DNA of 41,771 nt, from NCBI GenBank assembly GCA_964524995.1, contig CAZGDV010000010.1, forward strand, positions 1 through 41,771. Reading direction: 5' to 3'. The DNA is from CAZGDV01 sp964524995. Its GTDB lineage: Bacteria; Chloroflexota; Dehalococcoidia; SZUA-161. The notes beneath the pieces are model-generated. The model did not search any database. It saw nothing but the letters and a program-made list of their open reading frames with translations, and was not told the origin of the DNA. Within the stretch, counting starts at the first letter, position 1. The number at the start of each line of letters is the position of its first letter. Both the position numbers and the translations under genes were made by a program. Shown piece by piece: positions 1-7,056 of the stretch.

Positions 1-54
1 ACCCCTGACCTCCTCCGTGCAAGGGAGGCGCTCTCCCAATTGAGCTACAGCCCC
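1..54 (-). tRNA. tRNA-Ala(UGC), 3' part cut off by window edge
   Basis: Read on the minus strand, the sequence starts with the acceptor strand GGGGCTG, followed by a D-arm with TAGCTCA and GGGAGAGC, and then an anticodon arm CCTCC-CTTGCAC-GGAGG. The seven-base loop carries anticodon TGC, so the tRNA decodes alanine GCN codons. The variable region GGTCA and the start of the T-arm are present. The rest of the T-arm and the 3' acceptor strand lie beyond base 1, leaving about 54 of 73-76 nt visible. A good promoter lies just upstream (70-98), so it is transcribed separately from the DUF4125 gene. Confidence 0.95.
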
Positions 55-69
55 GTGTGTCCGCGCTAG

Positions 70-98
70 ATTCTAGGAGAAAAGCGGAGCGAATGCAA
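70..98 (-). promoter_or_regulatory. Sigma-70-type promoter of tRNA-Ala
   Basis: On the minus strand there is a -35 element TTGCAT (93-98), a 17-bp spacer and a -10 element TAGAAT (70-75). The predicted start of transcription is near 63, about nine bases before the mature tRNA 5' end, which is typical of stable RNA genes. Confidence 0.7.
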
Positions 99-217
99 GT
101 GGCGCTCGATGCGAGCCTTGGCCGAGGCTATTGGTATGCAGGTATGACTAGAGTACCGATGTGCTTTGGTAGCTGTGATTCGGGGGGAGCAGGTGTTGTC
201 GAAAGCGGGAGCCGTGA

Positions 218-769
218 TCAGCCCTTCTTCCGCTCCTGCTCCATTGCCTCTATCGAGTCGTAACCGATCTGCTGGAAGAGGTACGTGTATCGCTCGCCGA
301 CCAGGTTCCGCCCCTCTTCTTTGGCCTTCTGGATGTCCTTGTGGTAGAGCTGCAGCGTGCGGTCGGAGTAGGTCTCCAGCTCGCTCCTGAGGTAGGTGCT
401 TATCGCGAAGTCGGAGCGGCCAACGAACGTGTTCGGGTACTTCTGCTCCAGCTCCTTGAGCCAGGCGCTCTCCGTCTCAACGATCTCGTCGATCAGCGGG
501 CTGTCGCTGAGAGCCGGTATCAGATGGTCGATGCGGGCGTACTTCAGCTCGACCAGGTTCCGGCTCTCGTCCACGGCTTCCTCGAGGTCATTCAGGTACG
601 ATTCGAGTGTCTCGTCGGAGAGGACCGCGTGACTCGCCGCCCTCATCAGCTTGAAGGCCTCGGGCTGCTCCTGGCACGCCGATGGTATCACCGGCTCGAT
701 CACCATGAACATGCGCAGCTCCAGGCTGACGACTTCCTCCAGCAGTTGTTCTCGGCTCTTCCCGGTCAT
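218..769 (-). CDS. DUF4125 family protein
   Basis: This is a 183-residue soluble, acidic, mostly helical protein. It matches my memory of the DUF4125 family: an N-terminal helix with EEVVSLELRMF, a conserved CQE segment, a motif of the type SxExLESYLxDLxxAxxxGRNL (here DETLESYLNDLEEAVDESRNL shortened), and a second similar helix-pair near the C-terminus (ETYSDRTLQLY then GRNL). The two similar blocks suggest an internal duplication. The ATG at 769 is chosen because family similarity begins there; the longer frame up to 901 reads through low-complexity sequence and would overlap the upstream gene. No function is established for the family. It is the last gene of a leftward cluster with two tiny cysteine-rich proteins (gap 35 bp), so it may share their promoter. 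Confidence 0.8.
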   Translation of the reverse strand: MTGKSREQLLEEVVSLELRMFMVIEPVIPSACQEQPEAFKLMRAASHAVLSDETLESYLNDLEEAVDESRNLVELKYARIDHLIPALSDSPLIDEIVETESAWLKELEQKYPNTFVGRSDFAISTYLRSELETYSDRTLQLYHKDIQKAKEEGRNLVGERYTYLFQQIGYDSIEAMEQERKKG

Positions 770-804
770 TGTCTCTACCGCTGCCCGTGTGAGTCCGGCG
801 CGGG

Positions 805-1011
805 CTAGTCGCCGGTGGGCATGATGCCCTTGGCCACCTTGAGGTCCCACTTCCCGAGGGGGCACTCCTGCAGCTCGCCATCCTTTACCTTGACCACCCA
901 ATCGCCGGTCGGCAGGTTGCAGTACTCCACGAGCCTCTCGCCCTTGACCGGCTCAAAGCACTCGCAGGAGCTGGGGCACAGATTCGTGTCCGAAAGAATG
1001 AGCTTGAGCAT
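805..1011 (-). CDS. Small cysteine-rich protein, 68 aa, unknown
   Basis: I do not recognise this protein. It has 68 residues with five cysteines at about 12, 16, 18, 31 and 50; the cluster CPSSCEC near the N-terminus looks like a metal or Fe-S ligand set. No signal peptide or membrane segment is seen, so it is probably cytoplasmic. The ATG at 1011 is preferred over the frame's upstream start because a strong GAGGGG Shine-Dalgarno lies directly before it. It lies 48 bp downstream of another tiny four-cysteine protein and 35 bp upstream of the DUF4125 gene, all on the same strand, so the three are probably co-transcribed. Translation seems well supported; function is unknown. Confidence 0.65.
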   Translation of the reverse strand: MLKLILSDTNLCPSSCECFEPVKGERLVEYCNLPTGDWVVKVKDGELQECPLGKWDLKVAKGIMPTGD

Positions 1012-1059
1012 GTTCCCCTCTCTCAGCCCTGTCGGGGGCATCCCCCTTCCGGGAGGGTG

Positions 1060-1218
1060 CTACTTCGGCGCGAATGCGTCGCATGCATTGGAGTCAGCTC
1101 GCACCTGCATCCCGTACTTCGTGCCGCCGTGGGCGGCCTTGGTGCAGTTGAAGAACTTCTCGCCTTCCTTCGGGTTGAACTGCTTGCAGTCCCCGCACTT
1201 GTTGTTGATGTCAGCCAT
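1060..1218 (-). CDS. Small four-cysteine protein, 52 aa, unknown
   Basis: A 52-residue protein with cysteines at 8, 11, 25 and 46 in the pattern CxxC-x13-C-x20-C. The surrounding residues (CGDCKQFNP, then NACDAFAP near the end) resemble small rubredoxin- or HiPIP-like metal-binding domains. Such domains occur as free proteins and as small subunits of glycyl-radical enzymes, but no glycyl-radical gene is visible here, so the resemblance is only structural speculation. The ATG at 1218 has GAGGGG about ten bases upstream; the longer frame to 1308 would start at or before the -10 element of the predicted promoter. First gene of the 1218-218 cluster. Confidence 0.65.
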   Translation of the reverse strand: MADINNKCGDCKQFNPKEGEKFFNCTKAAHGGTKYGMQVRADSNACDAFAPK

Positions 1219-1285
1219 TACAGGATACCCCTCAGTTGAAATAGAAGCGCGAGTCGATTGTGGCCACAGCCTGGCTCGCCGCCTC

Positions 1286-1314
1286 ATTATATCATTCGTG
1301 CCACACACGGGCTA
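1286..1314 (-). promoter_or_regulatory. Promoter of the cysteine-rich/DUF4125 cluster
   Basis: On the minus strand a consensus TATAAT (1286-1291) is preceded by TGA, giving an extended -10 element (TGnTATAAT). The -35 position 17 bp upstream reads TAGCCC and is weak. Transcription would begin near 1279, leaving a leader of about 60 nt before the 52-aa gene. Confidence 0.5.
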
Positions 1315-1339
1315 CTCGCGTGCGTAGTCAGCCGCTCGC

Positions 1340-3466
1340 TTAGTTGACCGAGAAGGTCGAGCCGTCCTCCCCCTTCGTGACTTCGATGCGCACCGGGAAC
1401 GCGTCCTTTAGCTCCTCTATGTGGGTTATCACCAGGATCTTCTCGAAGTCGTCCTGTATCGAGTTGATCGCCTCGACCAGCCTCTCCCTGCCCGTGCTGT
1501 CCTGTGTGCCGAAGCCTTCGTCGATGATGATGGTGGGGAGGGGTGCCCCGGCCCTTCTGGCCAGGAGCTTGGCCAGCGCGATCCTCAATGCGAAGTTCAC
1601 CCTGAAGGCCTCGCCGCCGCTGAACATCTCGTAGTTGCGGGTGCCGAGGTCGTCCGATATTCTGATGTCGAGCGTCTCGACGGTCTCGCCCTTGGCCGTG
1701 TCCTTCTGGCTCTCCAGCTTCACGTGCATGCGGTTGTCGGTCATGCGGCCCAGCAGCCTGTTGGCCTCCTCCTCGATCTCAGGCAGGACGGACTCGATTA
1801 TGAGCGCCTGCACCCCCTTCTTGCCGAACGCTACCGCCAGCTCATCGTATATAGCTTTCTCCTCGATTGCCCCGTGTGCGGCCTTCTTTTTCTCCTCCCT
1901 CTCGGCCTCGAGCCTCTCGCAGCTTCGCAGGGCCGCCTGCAGCTCCGTAAGCCGGCTCCGGTACTCCTGCTCCTGACCTTTGAGGTCACGATGCGCCGCC
2001 TCGGCCTCGGCAACGCTCTTCTCGATGGCCGGCAGGCCCTCCGAGAGCTTGAGAACGGCGTCCCTCTTTTCGGTGTCTTCCTCGAGGCTAACGCGCAATC
2101 GCTGCACGCTCTCCTCCGCCTGTGCCAAGGCCGTCCTGTCCTGGGGCAGCCTGCTCTCGGCATCGTTGCGGTCCCGCTCCAGGGCCTCCGATTGCCTCTC
2201 GTAGCGTGTCCGGTCGGCGCGGGCCGTTGACTCTAGCCTGGTGATCTCAGCCCTCACGCTATTCAACTCGGCCTTCTTAGTCTTCATCTCGGCTTCGTTT
2301 GATCGAAAGGCGTCGCCCTTCTCGATGCCTTCCGCCCGGTATCGCTCCAGAATGTGCCCCTTGCTCTCCTCTCCGAGGAGGGTCCCGCACAGCGGGCACT
2401 CAGCTGTATCCTCATCGAGAAGGTCGACCTTCTTCTTCAGGCCGACCATCTCTTCCCTCAGCGTGGCGTTGGCCATATCCAGATGGTGGATTCGCTTCGA
2501 CAGGTCCTCCGCAAGCCCCCTCTTCTCCACCAGGTCACTCTCGACCTTCTCCACCTCCTGCAAGCGTGTCCGGACCAGCGCAGCGCTCTCCTCGTAGCTT
2601 GATAGAGTCTGCTCGCACTTGCCAATACGCTGGCTGACCTCAGCGATCTGCGAGTCCAGGTACCTGATCTGGTGGTTCGTATCGTCGATGCGCCTCGCCA
2701 GGTCGCCGGCCTCACCCATCCGGGCCTTCAGGAGGTCTCTGGACTGGCGGAGGGAGACGAGGTCCGATTCCTGTGCCGCCAGACGCCCCGTTACGTCGTC
2801 CAGGGCTTCCTGGGCCTCGACAAATGCCGCCTCGTATGCAGGCTTCGACTCGAGCTGTTTGTCTATACGTGCCAGATCGACGGCGAGGTCTCGCTGCCGG
2901 ACATCCCGGTCCCGGCTGTGCCCCCGGGCCACCTTCTCGAGTGCGTCGTACAGCGAGAGCCCCAGGATATTGGCCAGGACCTGCTTCCGTTCCCCGGGCC
3001 GCTTCATGCTGAATTCGTCCGCTCGACCCTGCAGGAGAAGGGCGCTGTTGATGAACGTGTCGTAGTCCATACGCAGCAGGTCTACGATCTTTCTCTCGGT
3101 CTCGCGTATCGTGCCGCCCGACATGGATGTGAATCCGGCCTGAGTCGCAACCTGAAGCTCCAGGACGCTCTGCCCGGTCCGCCTTATCGAGCCCTTGGAG
3201 CGCTTTCGGATCACGCGGAAGCGCTCGTGCCCGACGGCGAAATCGAATTGCACCTCCATGTCCCTTTCCCCCGCGTAGACCAGGTCATCGTCGCTCCTCG
3301 CTCTGGCCTTGCCCCACAGCGCCCAGGTCATGGCGTCCAGGATCGCTGACTTCCCGTGCCCGTTCTCCCCGCTCAGGCAGGCGACGTGAAACGTGTCGAA
3401 GTCAAGTTCAGGAACGGCATCGTGGTAGCACATGAAATTCTTGAGGGTAAGCCTGACGGGAACCAT
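1340..3466 (-). CDS. sbcC: SbcC/Rad50-type ATPase of DNA double-strand-break nuclease
   Basis: ATPase subunit that would pair with the SbcD/Mre11 nuclease encoded at 4630-5865 to open and trim DNA ends and hairpins. The 708-residue chain shows every hallmark: Walker A GENGHGKS (33-40), a Q-loop-region motif LLLQGRADEF (144-152), a long coiled coil interrupted by the zinc hook CPLC (357-360), the ABC signature FSGGE (615-619) and Walker B TIIIDEGFG (645-653). At 708 residues it is shorter than E. coli SbcC (about 1,050) and nearer archaeal Rad50, so the coiled-coil arms are short. The ATG at 3466 follows GGCGGAG. It has its own promoter (3526-3555) and is separated from sbcD by two unrelated small genes on the same strand. 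Confidence 0.95.
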   Translation of the reverse strand: MVPVRLTLKNFMCYHDAVPELDFDTFHVACLSGENGHGKSAILDAMTWALWGKARARSDDDLVYAGERDMEVQFDFAVGHERFRVIRKRSKGSIRRTGQSVLELQVATQAGFTSMSGGTIRETERKIVDLLRMDYDTFINSALLLQGRADEFSMKRPGERKQVLANILGLSLYDALEKVARGHSRDRDVRQRDLAVDLARIDKQLESKPAYEAAFVEAQEALDDVTGRLAAQESDLVSLRQSRDLLKARMGEAGDLARRIDDTNHQIRYLDSQIAEVSQRIGKCEQTLSSYEESAALVRTRLQEVEKVESDLVEKRGLAEDLSKRIHHLDMANATLREEMVGLKKKVDLLDEDTAECPLCGTLLGEESKGHILERYRAEGIEKGDAFRSNEAEMKTKKAELNSVRAEITRLESTARADRTRYERQSEALERDRNDAESRLPQDRTALAQAEESVQRLRVSLEEDTEKRDAVLKLSEGLPAIEKSVAEAEAAHRDLKGQEQEYRSRLTELQAALRSCERLEAEREEKKKAAHGAIEEKAIYDELAVAFGKKGVQALIIESVLPEIEEEANRLLGRMTDNRMHVKLESQKDTAKGETVETLDIRISDDLGTRNYEMFSGGEAFRVNFALRIALAKLLARRAGAPLPTIIIDEGFGTQDSTGRERLVEAINSIQDDFEKILVITHIEELKDAFPVRIEVTKGEDGSTFSVN

Positions 3467-3525
3467 TTTCGCTCCGCCGGCAACGCCGGACGTTCTTTGC
3501 GTGGGGCTCTTCGGACCCGGCTACT

Positions 3526-3555
3526 AGTATAAGACGGCGTTTGTGGTGCGGACAA
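3526..3555 (-). promoter_or_regulatory. Promoter of sbcC
   Basis: On the minus strand, TTGTCC (3550-3555), an 18-bp spacer and TATACT (3526-3531). Predicted transcription start is near 3519, giving a leader of about 50 nt before the sbcC ATG. Confidence 0.5.
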
Positions 3556-3573
3556 CCGCGGCCTGGAAATGGC

Positions 3574-3601
3574 TGGAGGCCAGCCGTTCGGCTGGCCTCC
3601 A
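3574..3601. terminator. Strong hairpin downstream of TM2 gene
   Basis: A perfect 12-bp inverted repeat TGGAGGCCAGCC / GGCTGGCCTCCA closes a GTTC tetraloop. No uridine tract follows on either strand, so it is not a textbook intrinsic terminator. It could be a processing or stabilising hairpin at the 3' end of the TM2 transcript, about 250 nt past that stop codon. Confidence 0.4.
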
Positions 3602-3851
3602 TGGCACCAAGGGCAAGAGCATGATGACTGCTAGCTCGAACGTCAAGCGCTCTCACTAGCTGGTTCTGAGTATAGGCTCGACTCGGCCGGGCTACAATAG
3701 CCCAATCGGTCGGTTGCCCCGGTCAAATCGTAACGACCGTTAGTCCTCAGTACCACAGGCGATAGTATCTGCTCGGCAATTACGTTAGTCACAGGCGACA
3801 TTCCCAGTTGCGTACGTCAGACTGGGAGTGATGGGGGCACGGGCATTGGCC

Positions 3852-4277
3852 TCACCACCTGGTGATCTCCAGCCCGTCGGCGTCGCGCATGACGCCAATG
3901 AGAATCAGGATCAGGTCAACGAAGACCCAGATTCCGGCAACCACCAGGAAGGGTATACCCACCAGGAACCAGGCGGTGAGCGTGCCTACGGCGTTCAGCG
4001 CGAGGATGGCAACCCCCGTGCCGATCTTGCCGATGTAGAAGCGGTGTATACCCAGCTCGCCCAGGAAGAAGCACAGGAGGGCCGCGGCGAGTCTGGACTT
4101 GGGGGATACGTTGGCGCGGCTCAGCCTAGCGCCACAATGGACACATACCTCGGCCAGGGTGTCGGTCGCGCTGCCGCAGGCCTGACAATAGCCGGTGCCG
4201 GCCGTGGGCTTGGCCCCACAGCCGGGACAGATCCCGGGCCTGCCAATCAGATCCCTGCCGCAGTTTCTACAATACAC
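3852..4277 (-). CDS. Zinc-ribbon and TM2 domain membrane protein
   Basis: A 141-residue membrane protein. The N-terminus carries four CxxC knuckles (CRNC, CPGC, CQAC, CVHC) within the first 50 residues, forming two predicted zinc ribbons. They are followed by a TM2 domain: a first helix LAAALLCFFLGELGIHRFYIG, shortened here to its key GxHRFYxG motif, a second hydrophobic stretch and a last helix with a VDLILILIG-type end. TM2 proteins are small bacterial and eukaryotic membrane proteins of unclear function. I prefer the GTG at 4277, giving MYCRNCG, the common beginning of this architecture, with GAGGTG five bases upstream; a second GTG at 4313 is possible. It lies 50 bp after a 47-residue membrane peptide, probably in one transcript. 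Confidence 0.85.
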   Translation of the reverse strand: MYCRNCGRDLIGRPGICPGCGAKPTAGTGYCQACGSATDTLAEVCVHCGARLSRANVSPKSRLAAALLCFFLGELGIHRFYIGKIGTGVAILALNAVGTLTAWFLVGIPFLVVAGIWVFVDLILILIGVMRDADGLEITRW

Positions 4278-4327
4278 TGGACACCTCGATGAGCCTAGCG
4301 GAGGTCGGTACACTCACGCGATTGCGG

Positions 4328-4471
4328 CTAGCATTGAGTAAGCACGAGCCAGACAATCGCGACCACAATCGCCAACCCGAGGAACAGGCCGACAACCCGC
4401 AGCGCAGAGGTCAGGATAATCCTGAACGGAGCCAGGATGAGGCCGATGAGTTTCGCCAGGAGCCCGATCAT
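4328..4471 (-). CDS. 47-residue hydrophobic membrane peptide
   Basis: A short reading frame below usual gene-caller limits. It starts MIGLLAKLIGLILAPF, continues with a long aliphatic helix VVGLFLGLAIVVAIVWLVL and ends TQC. It therefore has an amphipathic or short first helix and one clear membrane span. Support comes from an ideal Shine-Dalgarno GAGGAA six bases before the ATG and a well-formed promoter (4517-4546) about 40 bp upstream of the start. It is followed on the same strand by the TM2/zinc-ribbon gene, so the two may work together in the membrane. I know no family for it. It could be an assembly partner, a stress peptide or a toxin-like membrane peptide; the sequence does not decide. 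Confidence 0.6.
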   Translation of the reverse strand: MIGLLAKLIGLILAPFRIILTSALRVVGLFLGLAIVVAIVWLVLTQC

Positions 4472-4477
4472 TTGTGG

Positions 4478-4483
4478 TTCCTC
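4478..4483 (-). promoter_or_regulatory. Shine-Dalgarno of the 47-aa peptide
   Basis: GAGGAA on the minus strand with six bases between it and the ATG at 4471-4469. It is the main reason for calling this short frame a gene. Confidence 0.6.
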
Positions 4484-4516
4484 GTTCCGGTCGGAGACCC
4501 TCCCTGGAATAGCGAC

Positions 4517-4546
4517 ATTCTAGCAAGCACACGCCTCAAGACGCAA
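4517..4546 (-). promoter_or_regulatory. Promoter of the 47-aa peptide / TM2 unit
   Basis: On the minus strand, TTGCGT (4541-4546), an 18-bp spacer and TAGAAT (4517-4522). The predicted start is near 4510, giving a leader of about 39 nt. This separates the TM2 unit from the upstream sbcD transcript. Confidence 0.55.
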
Positions 4547-4629
4547 GCCTGGGTGTACCCGCAGGATTCCGGTTGTTTGAAAAAGCCCCCGCATCTTGCC
4601 GTGTCCGACTCAGAGGCGAAGCAAACCGC

Positions 4630-5865
4630 CTAGGGCGTCGGCCCTGACGACTCCATGATTAACTCATCCGCATACTTGAGCAGGGTCTTGATGCGCTCGT
4701 CAGGGGTCTGCTTTGACCTCCAGTACAGCTCCAGCGCCTCCAGGGTTGACATGCTCTCCGCAGCCCGCCCGGCTGCCCTCGATCGATGCGTCTTGTGCAC
4801 GTCCCTGGACACGGCTGCTACGTAGTGGGCATCCCCGAGAGCTTTCCGTATCTCGCTGTCCCTGAGCAGGCCTTCCTTCTCGCCCGACACCGCGATCCTC
4901 ACTCGCACTATGGCGTCCTTGACATCCCGATGGCCGATGGCGTCGAGGACCGCGGCAGTCGGGTCCTCGGTATTGGCTTCGACATCGATAGTAAGGAACC
5001 GCCGGGTCGTGACAGGATGGAAGTCATAGGATTTCAGGCGCGCACCGCGACCGGCCGATCCGTCCAGCTCTACGACGTAGAAGCCCTTCTCCTGACCTTC
5101 ATCCCCGAAGTCAATCGCCTGCAGGCTTCCCGGATAGACCACTGGAACCGGACTCTCGATCACCTGCCGATTGTGCATGTGTCCCAGCGCCACATAGTCG
5201 AACGCCGGGTTCGCTATCGTGCTCTGCATGATAACGTAGTCGCGCCCCATCACCATCGCGTACTCCGAACCTGCAACAGCCCCTGAATGCGCCACGTGGG
5301 CTGCGAGGATTGCCGGTACGTCCGGATCGATATGTGCAACCTCTGCATCGAGCCAGTCCGTTAGTATGGCCTGCAGCTTCTCGTTCAGCTCGTGCGAGCT
5401 GAGTCCTCTGAGGTCCTCCCTCGCCAGCAGAGCGCCCCGCCGTGCCCAGGGCAGGGCCACGATCTGTAGCGGGCCGTTCTTCGTGCTGATGAGGTGGGTC
5501 TCCGGGCGACCGGCGACGGTAACGCTGTTGACGGACAGCGTATCGAATATCTCGACGGCAGTTGCCCGCCCTACCGCGTTCGGCAAGTCGTGATTGCCGA
5601 CGAGCAGGAAGACCGGAATGCCGCTGTCGCTGAGACGCTTGATACGTTTGGCGAACTCCCTCTGGTACGTCTGGCCGGGATCGCGGTTCTTGTAGGCATC
5701 ACCGCAGAACAGCACGAGGTCTATGTCTTCGCCTGTGGCATAGTCGACCACCTCGTCGAGGGCCGACAGGAAGTCCCCCAGCCGTGTCGACAGCCCCGTC
5801 GCGGGATCAACCCGCCCATAGGTCTCGACGCCGAGATGGAGGTCTGCGAAGTGGAGTATCCGCAT
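4630..5865 (-). CDS. sbcD: SbcD/Mre11-type DNA exonuclease
   Basis: Metallophosphoesterase nuclease subunit of the SbcCD complex. The 411-residue protein shows the five expected metal-binding motifs: DLHLG (8-12), GD (55-56), GNHD (90-93), AAH (188-190) and GHMH (228-231). The C-terminal half would be the capping and SbcC-binding region. The ATG at 5865 begins two bases after the rmuC stop, so the two are translationally coupled in a glyQS-rmuC-sbcD transcript. Its partner sbcC is not adjacent but about 1.2 kb downstream, behind two unrelated small membrane genes, which is less usual than the directly linked sbcD-sbcC order. Confidence 0.95.
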   Translation of the reverse strand: MRILHFADLHLGVETYGRVDPATGLSTRLGDFLSALDEVVDYATGEDIDLVLFCGDAYKNRDPGQTYQREFAKRIKRLSDSGIPVFLLVGNHDLPNAVGRATAVEIFDTLSVNSVTVAGRPETHLISTKNGPLQIVALPWARRGALLAREDLRGLSSHELNEKLQAILTDWLDAEVAHIDPDVPAILAAHVAHSGAVAGSEYAMVMGRDYVIMQSTIANPAFDYVALGHMHNRQVIESPVPVVYPGSLQAIDFGDEGQEKGFYVVELDGSAGRGARLKSYDFHPVTTRRFLTIDVEANTEDPTAAVLDAIGHRDVKDAIVRVRIAVSGEKEGLLRDSEIRKALGDAHYVAAVSRDVHKTHRSRAAGRAAESMSTLEALELYWRSKQTPDERIKTLLKYADELIMESSGPTP

Positions 5866-5867
5866 GA

Positions 5868-6992
5868 CTAGATGTTCCCGGGAGCCTCGGTGCTTCTGAC
5901 CTCGTCGCTCTCCGGCTCAGGAGATCCAACGTCGAGTGCTGCAGTTGGACCGGTGTTCGCAGGCAGGCTGCGAAGATACGACGTGGCGCCACGCATTGCG
6001 CCAAGCTGCCGCTTGCATTCGTCGAAGGCGTTGGCAATCATGGCAGTCCCGCGTGACACTTTGTTGTCCAACTCCGCGCCAATCTTGTCCATGCCCTTGT
6101 CGATCTGATCAACGTATCCTTCCAGCTTGTCCATGTCCACCGATCGGCAGTACTCCAGGTGTAGCTGATAGAGGGACAGCAAGTACACCACGGCCAGGCT
6201 GAAGGGCATCAGCATGACTCTGTCGGAGAAGGCCTGGAGATGGGTGTTCCTGCATACGGCGAAGGCAGCATCCGGGATCGCGGCAACCCCCCATGGGGTG
6301 GTTGACGACGGGTCGATGTACTTACGTACTTCCCTGACCTTAGCCAGGACGGCCTGCTCTATCTGGCCGATGATCCTCTCCCGAGCCGCTGCATCCGCCT
6401 CACGTTCGAGGCCGTCAATCAGTTCGGCGGCTGCCCACTTGGAGTCCACCGGCACGCGCCTGCCGTCGACCAGTACGAGCGCGTACTCAACGGGATGCCC
6501 GTTCACTTTGAAGTTGGTCTCGACGATATGCGGCGGGAACTGTTTGAAAGCCTCAGCGAGTATGTTCTCCCCGGCCCTCCCCCGCGACCTCCCGCCTGCT
6601 ATGACCGCCTCGATGCGACGCGAGCTCTCCTGGAGGTCCCTTTCCAGCTGCTTGCGCGCCTCCAACTCGGCGCGGATCACCTCCAGAGTCCTCCTGGCCT
6701 CAGCGAAGTCTCTCAGAACGGAGTCCTTCACCGATCCGGTGGACTCGATCAGCTTGGCTTCGAGTCCTCTGAGCCCGCTCTCCAGCGATGTAAGGCCGGT
6801 GCGGAGACCTTCCTGGCCAACCGCCATGCTGTCCACACGAGCCCGCACACCCGCCAGATCCCGCAGGTAGTCCATGAGTACCCCTGCATCCTCGAGGCGG
6901 CCCTGAGGGCGACTACGTCGCCGGAGAATGAAGGCGAGGATCGCAGCGAGGGCTGCGACAAGTCCGATGGCTACGCCTAATGCAATCTCCAT
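5868..6992 (-). CDS. rmuC: RmuC family DNA recombination protein
   Basis: RmuC proteins are membrane-anchored, coiled-coil proteins with a predicted nuclease fold; in E. coli loss of RmuC raises inversion at short repeats. Here the 374-residue protein has an N-terminal membrane helix (about 3-23) followed by an arginine cluster, a coiled coil (about 60-130), and the core motifs GRAGEN (138-143) and PVDSKW (181-186), which belong to the PD-(D/E)xK-like domain. A second coiled coil lies near residue 300. The ATG at 6992 places the membrane anchor at the very start. It sits 64 bp after glyQS and two bases before sbcD, so it probably works in the same end-processing pathway. Confidence 0.92.
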   Translation of the reverse strand: MEIALGVAIGLVAALAAILAFILRRRSRPQGRLEDAGVLMDYLRDLAGVRARVDSMAVGQEGLRTGLTSLESGLRGLEAKLIESTGSVKDSVLRDFAEARRTLEVIRAELEARKQLERDLQESSRRIEAVIAGGRSRGRAGENILAEAFKQFPPHIVETNFKVNGHPVEYALVLVDGRRVPVDSKWAAAELIDGLEREADAAARERIIGQIEQAVLAKVREVRKYIDPSSTTPWGVAAIPDAAFAVCRNTHLQAFSDRVMLMPFSLAVVYLLSLYQLHLEYCRSVDMDKLEGYVDQIDKGMDKIGAELDNKVSRGTAMIANAFDECKRQLGAMRGATSYLRSLPANTGPTAALDVGSPEPESDEVRSTEAPGNI

Positions 6993-7056
6993 TGGACACC
7001 ATCTGTCTCAGGAAACACGCGTCCGCGTGCGGTCGGATCGGGGGGGCTCGACAGGC

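Larger units (their letters stand above)
3467..3851. other. 385-bp intergenic region with hairpins and a short direct repeat
   Basis: No convincing gene is visible. From left to right it holds the sbcC leader and promoter, a perfect 12-bp stem with a GTTC loop (3574-3601), a 6-bp stem GGGCTA/TAGCCC with loop CAA (3689-3703), an interrupted palindrome TAACGACCGTTA (3731-3742), and two copies of CACAGGCGA 36 bp apart (3754-3762 and 3790-3798), each with a GTTAGTC upstream. It lies downstream of the TM2 gene and upstream of sbcC, so the hairpins could end or process the TM2 transcript. Confidence 0.5.

Noticed and set aside
1421..2230. 269-codon rightward open frame opposite sbcC
   Set aside because: Low-complexity Leu/Arg-rich shadow of the sbcC coiled coil.
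4314..4532. 72-codon leftward frame between sbcD and the TM2 gene
   Set aside because: Its composition is not protein-like and its start lies upstream of the promoter. Another frame in the same place gives the hydrophobic 47-residue peptide with a good ribosome binding site.
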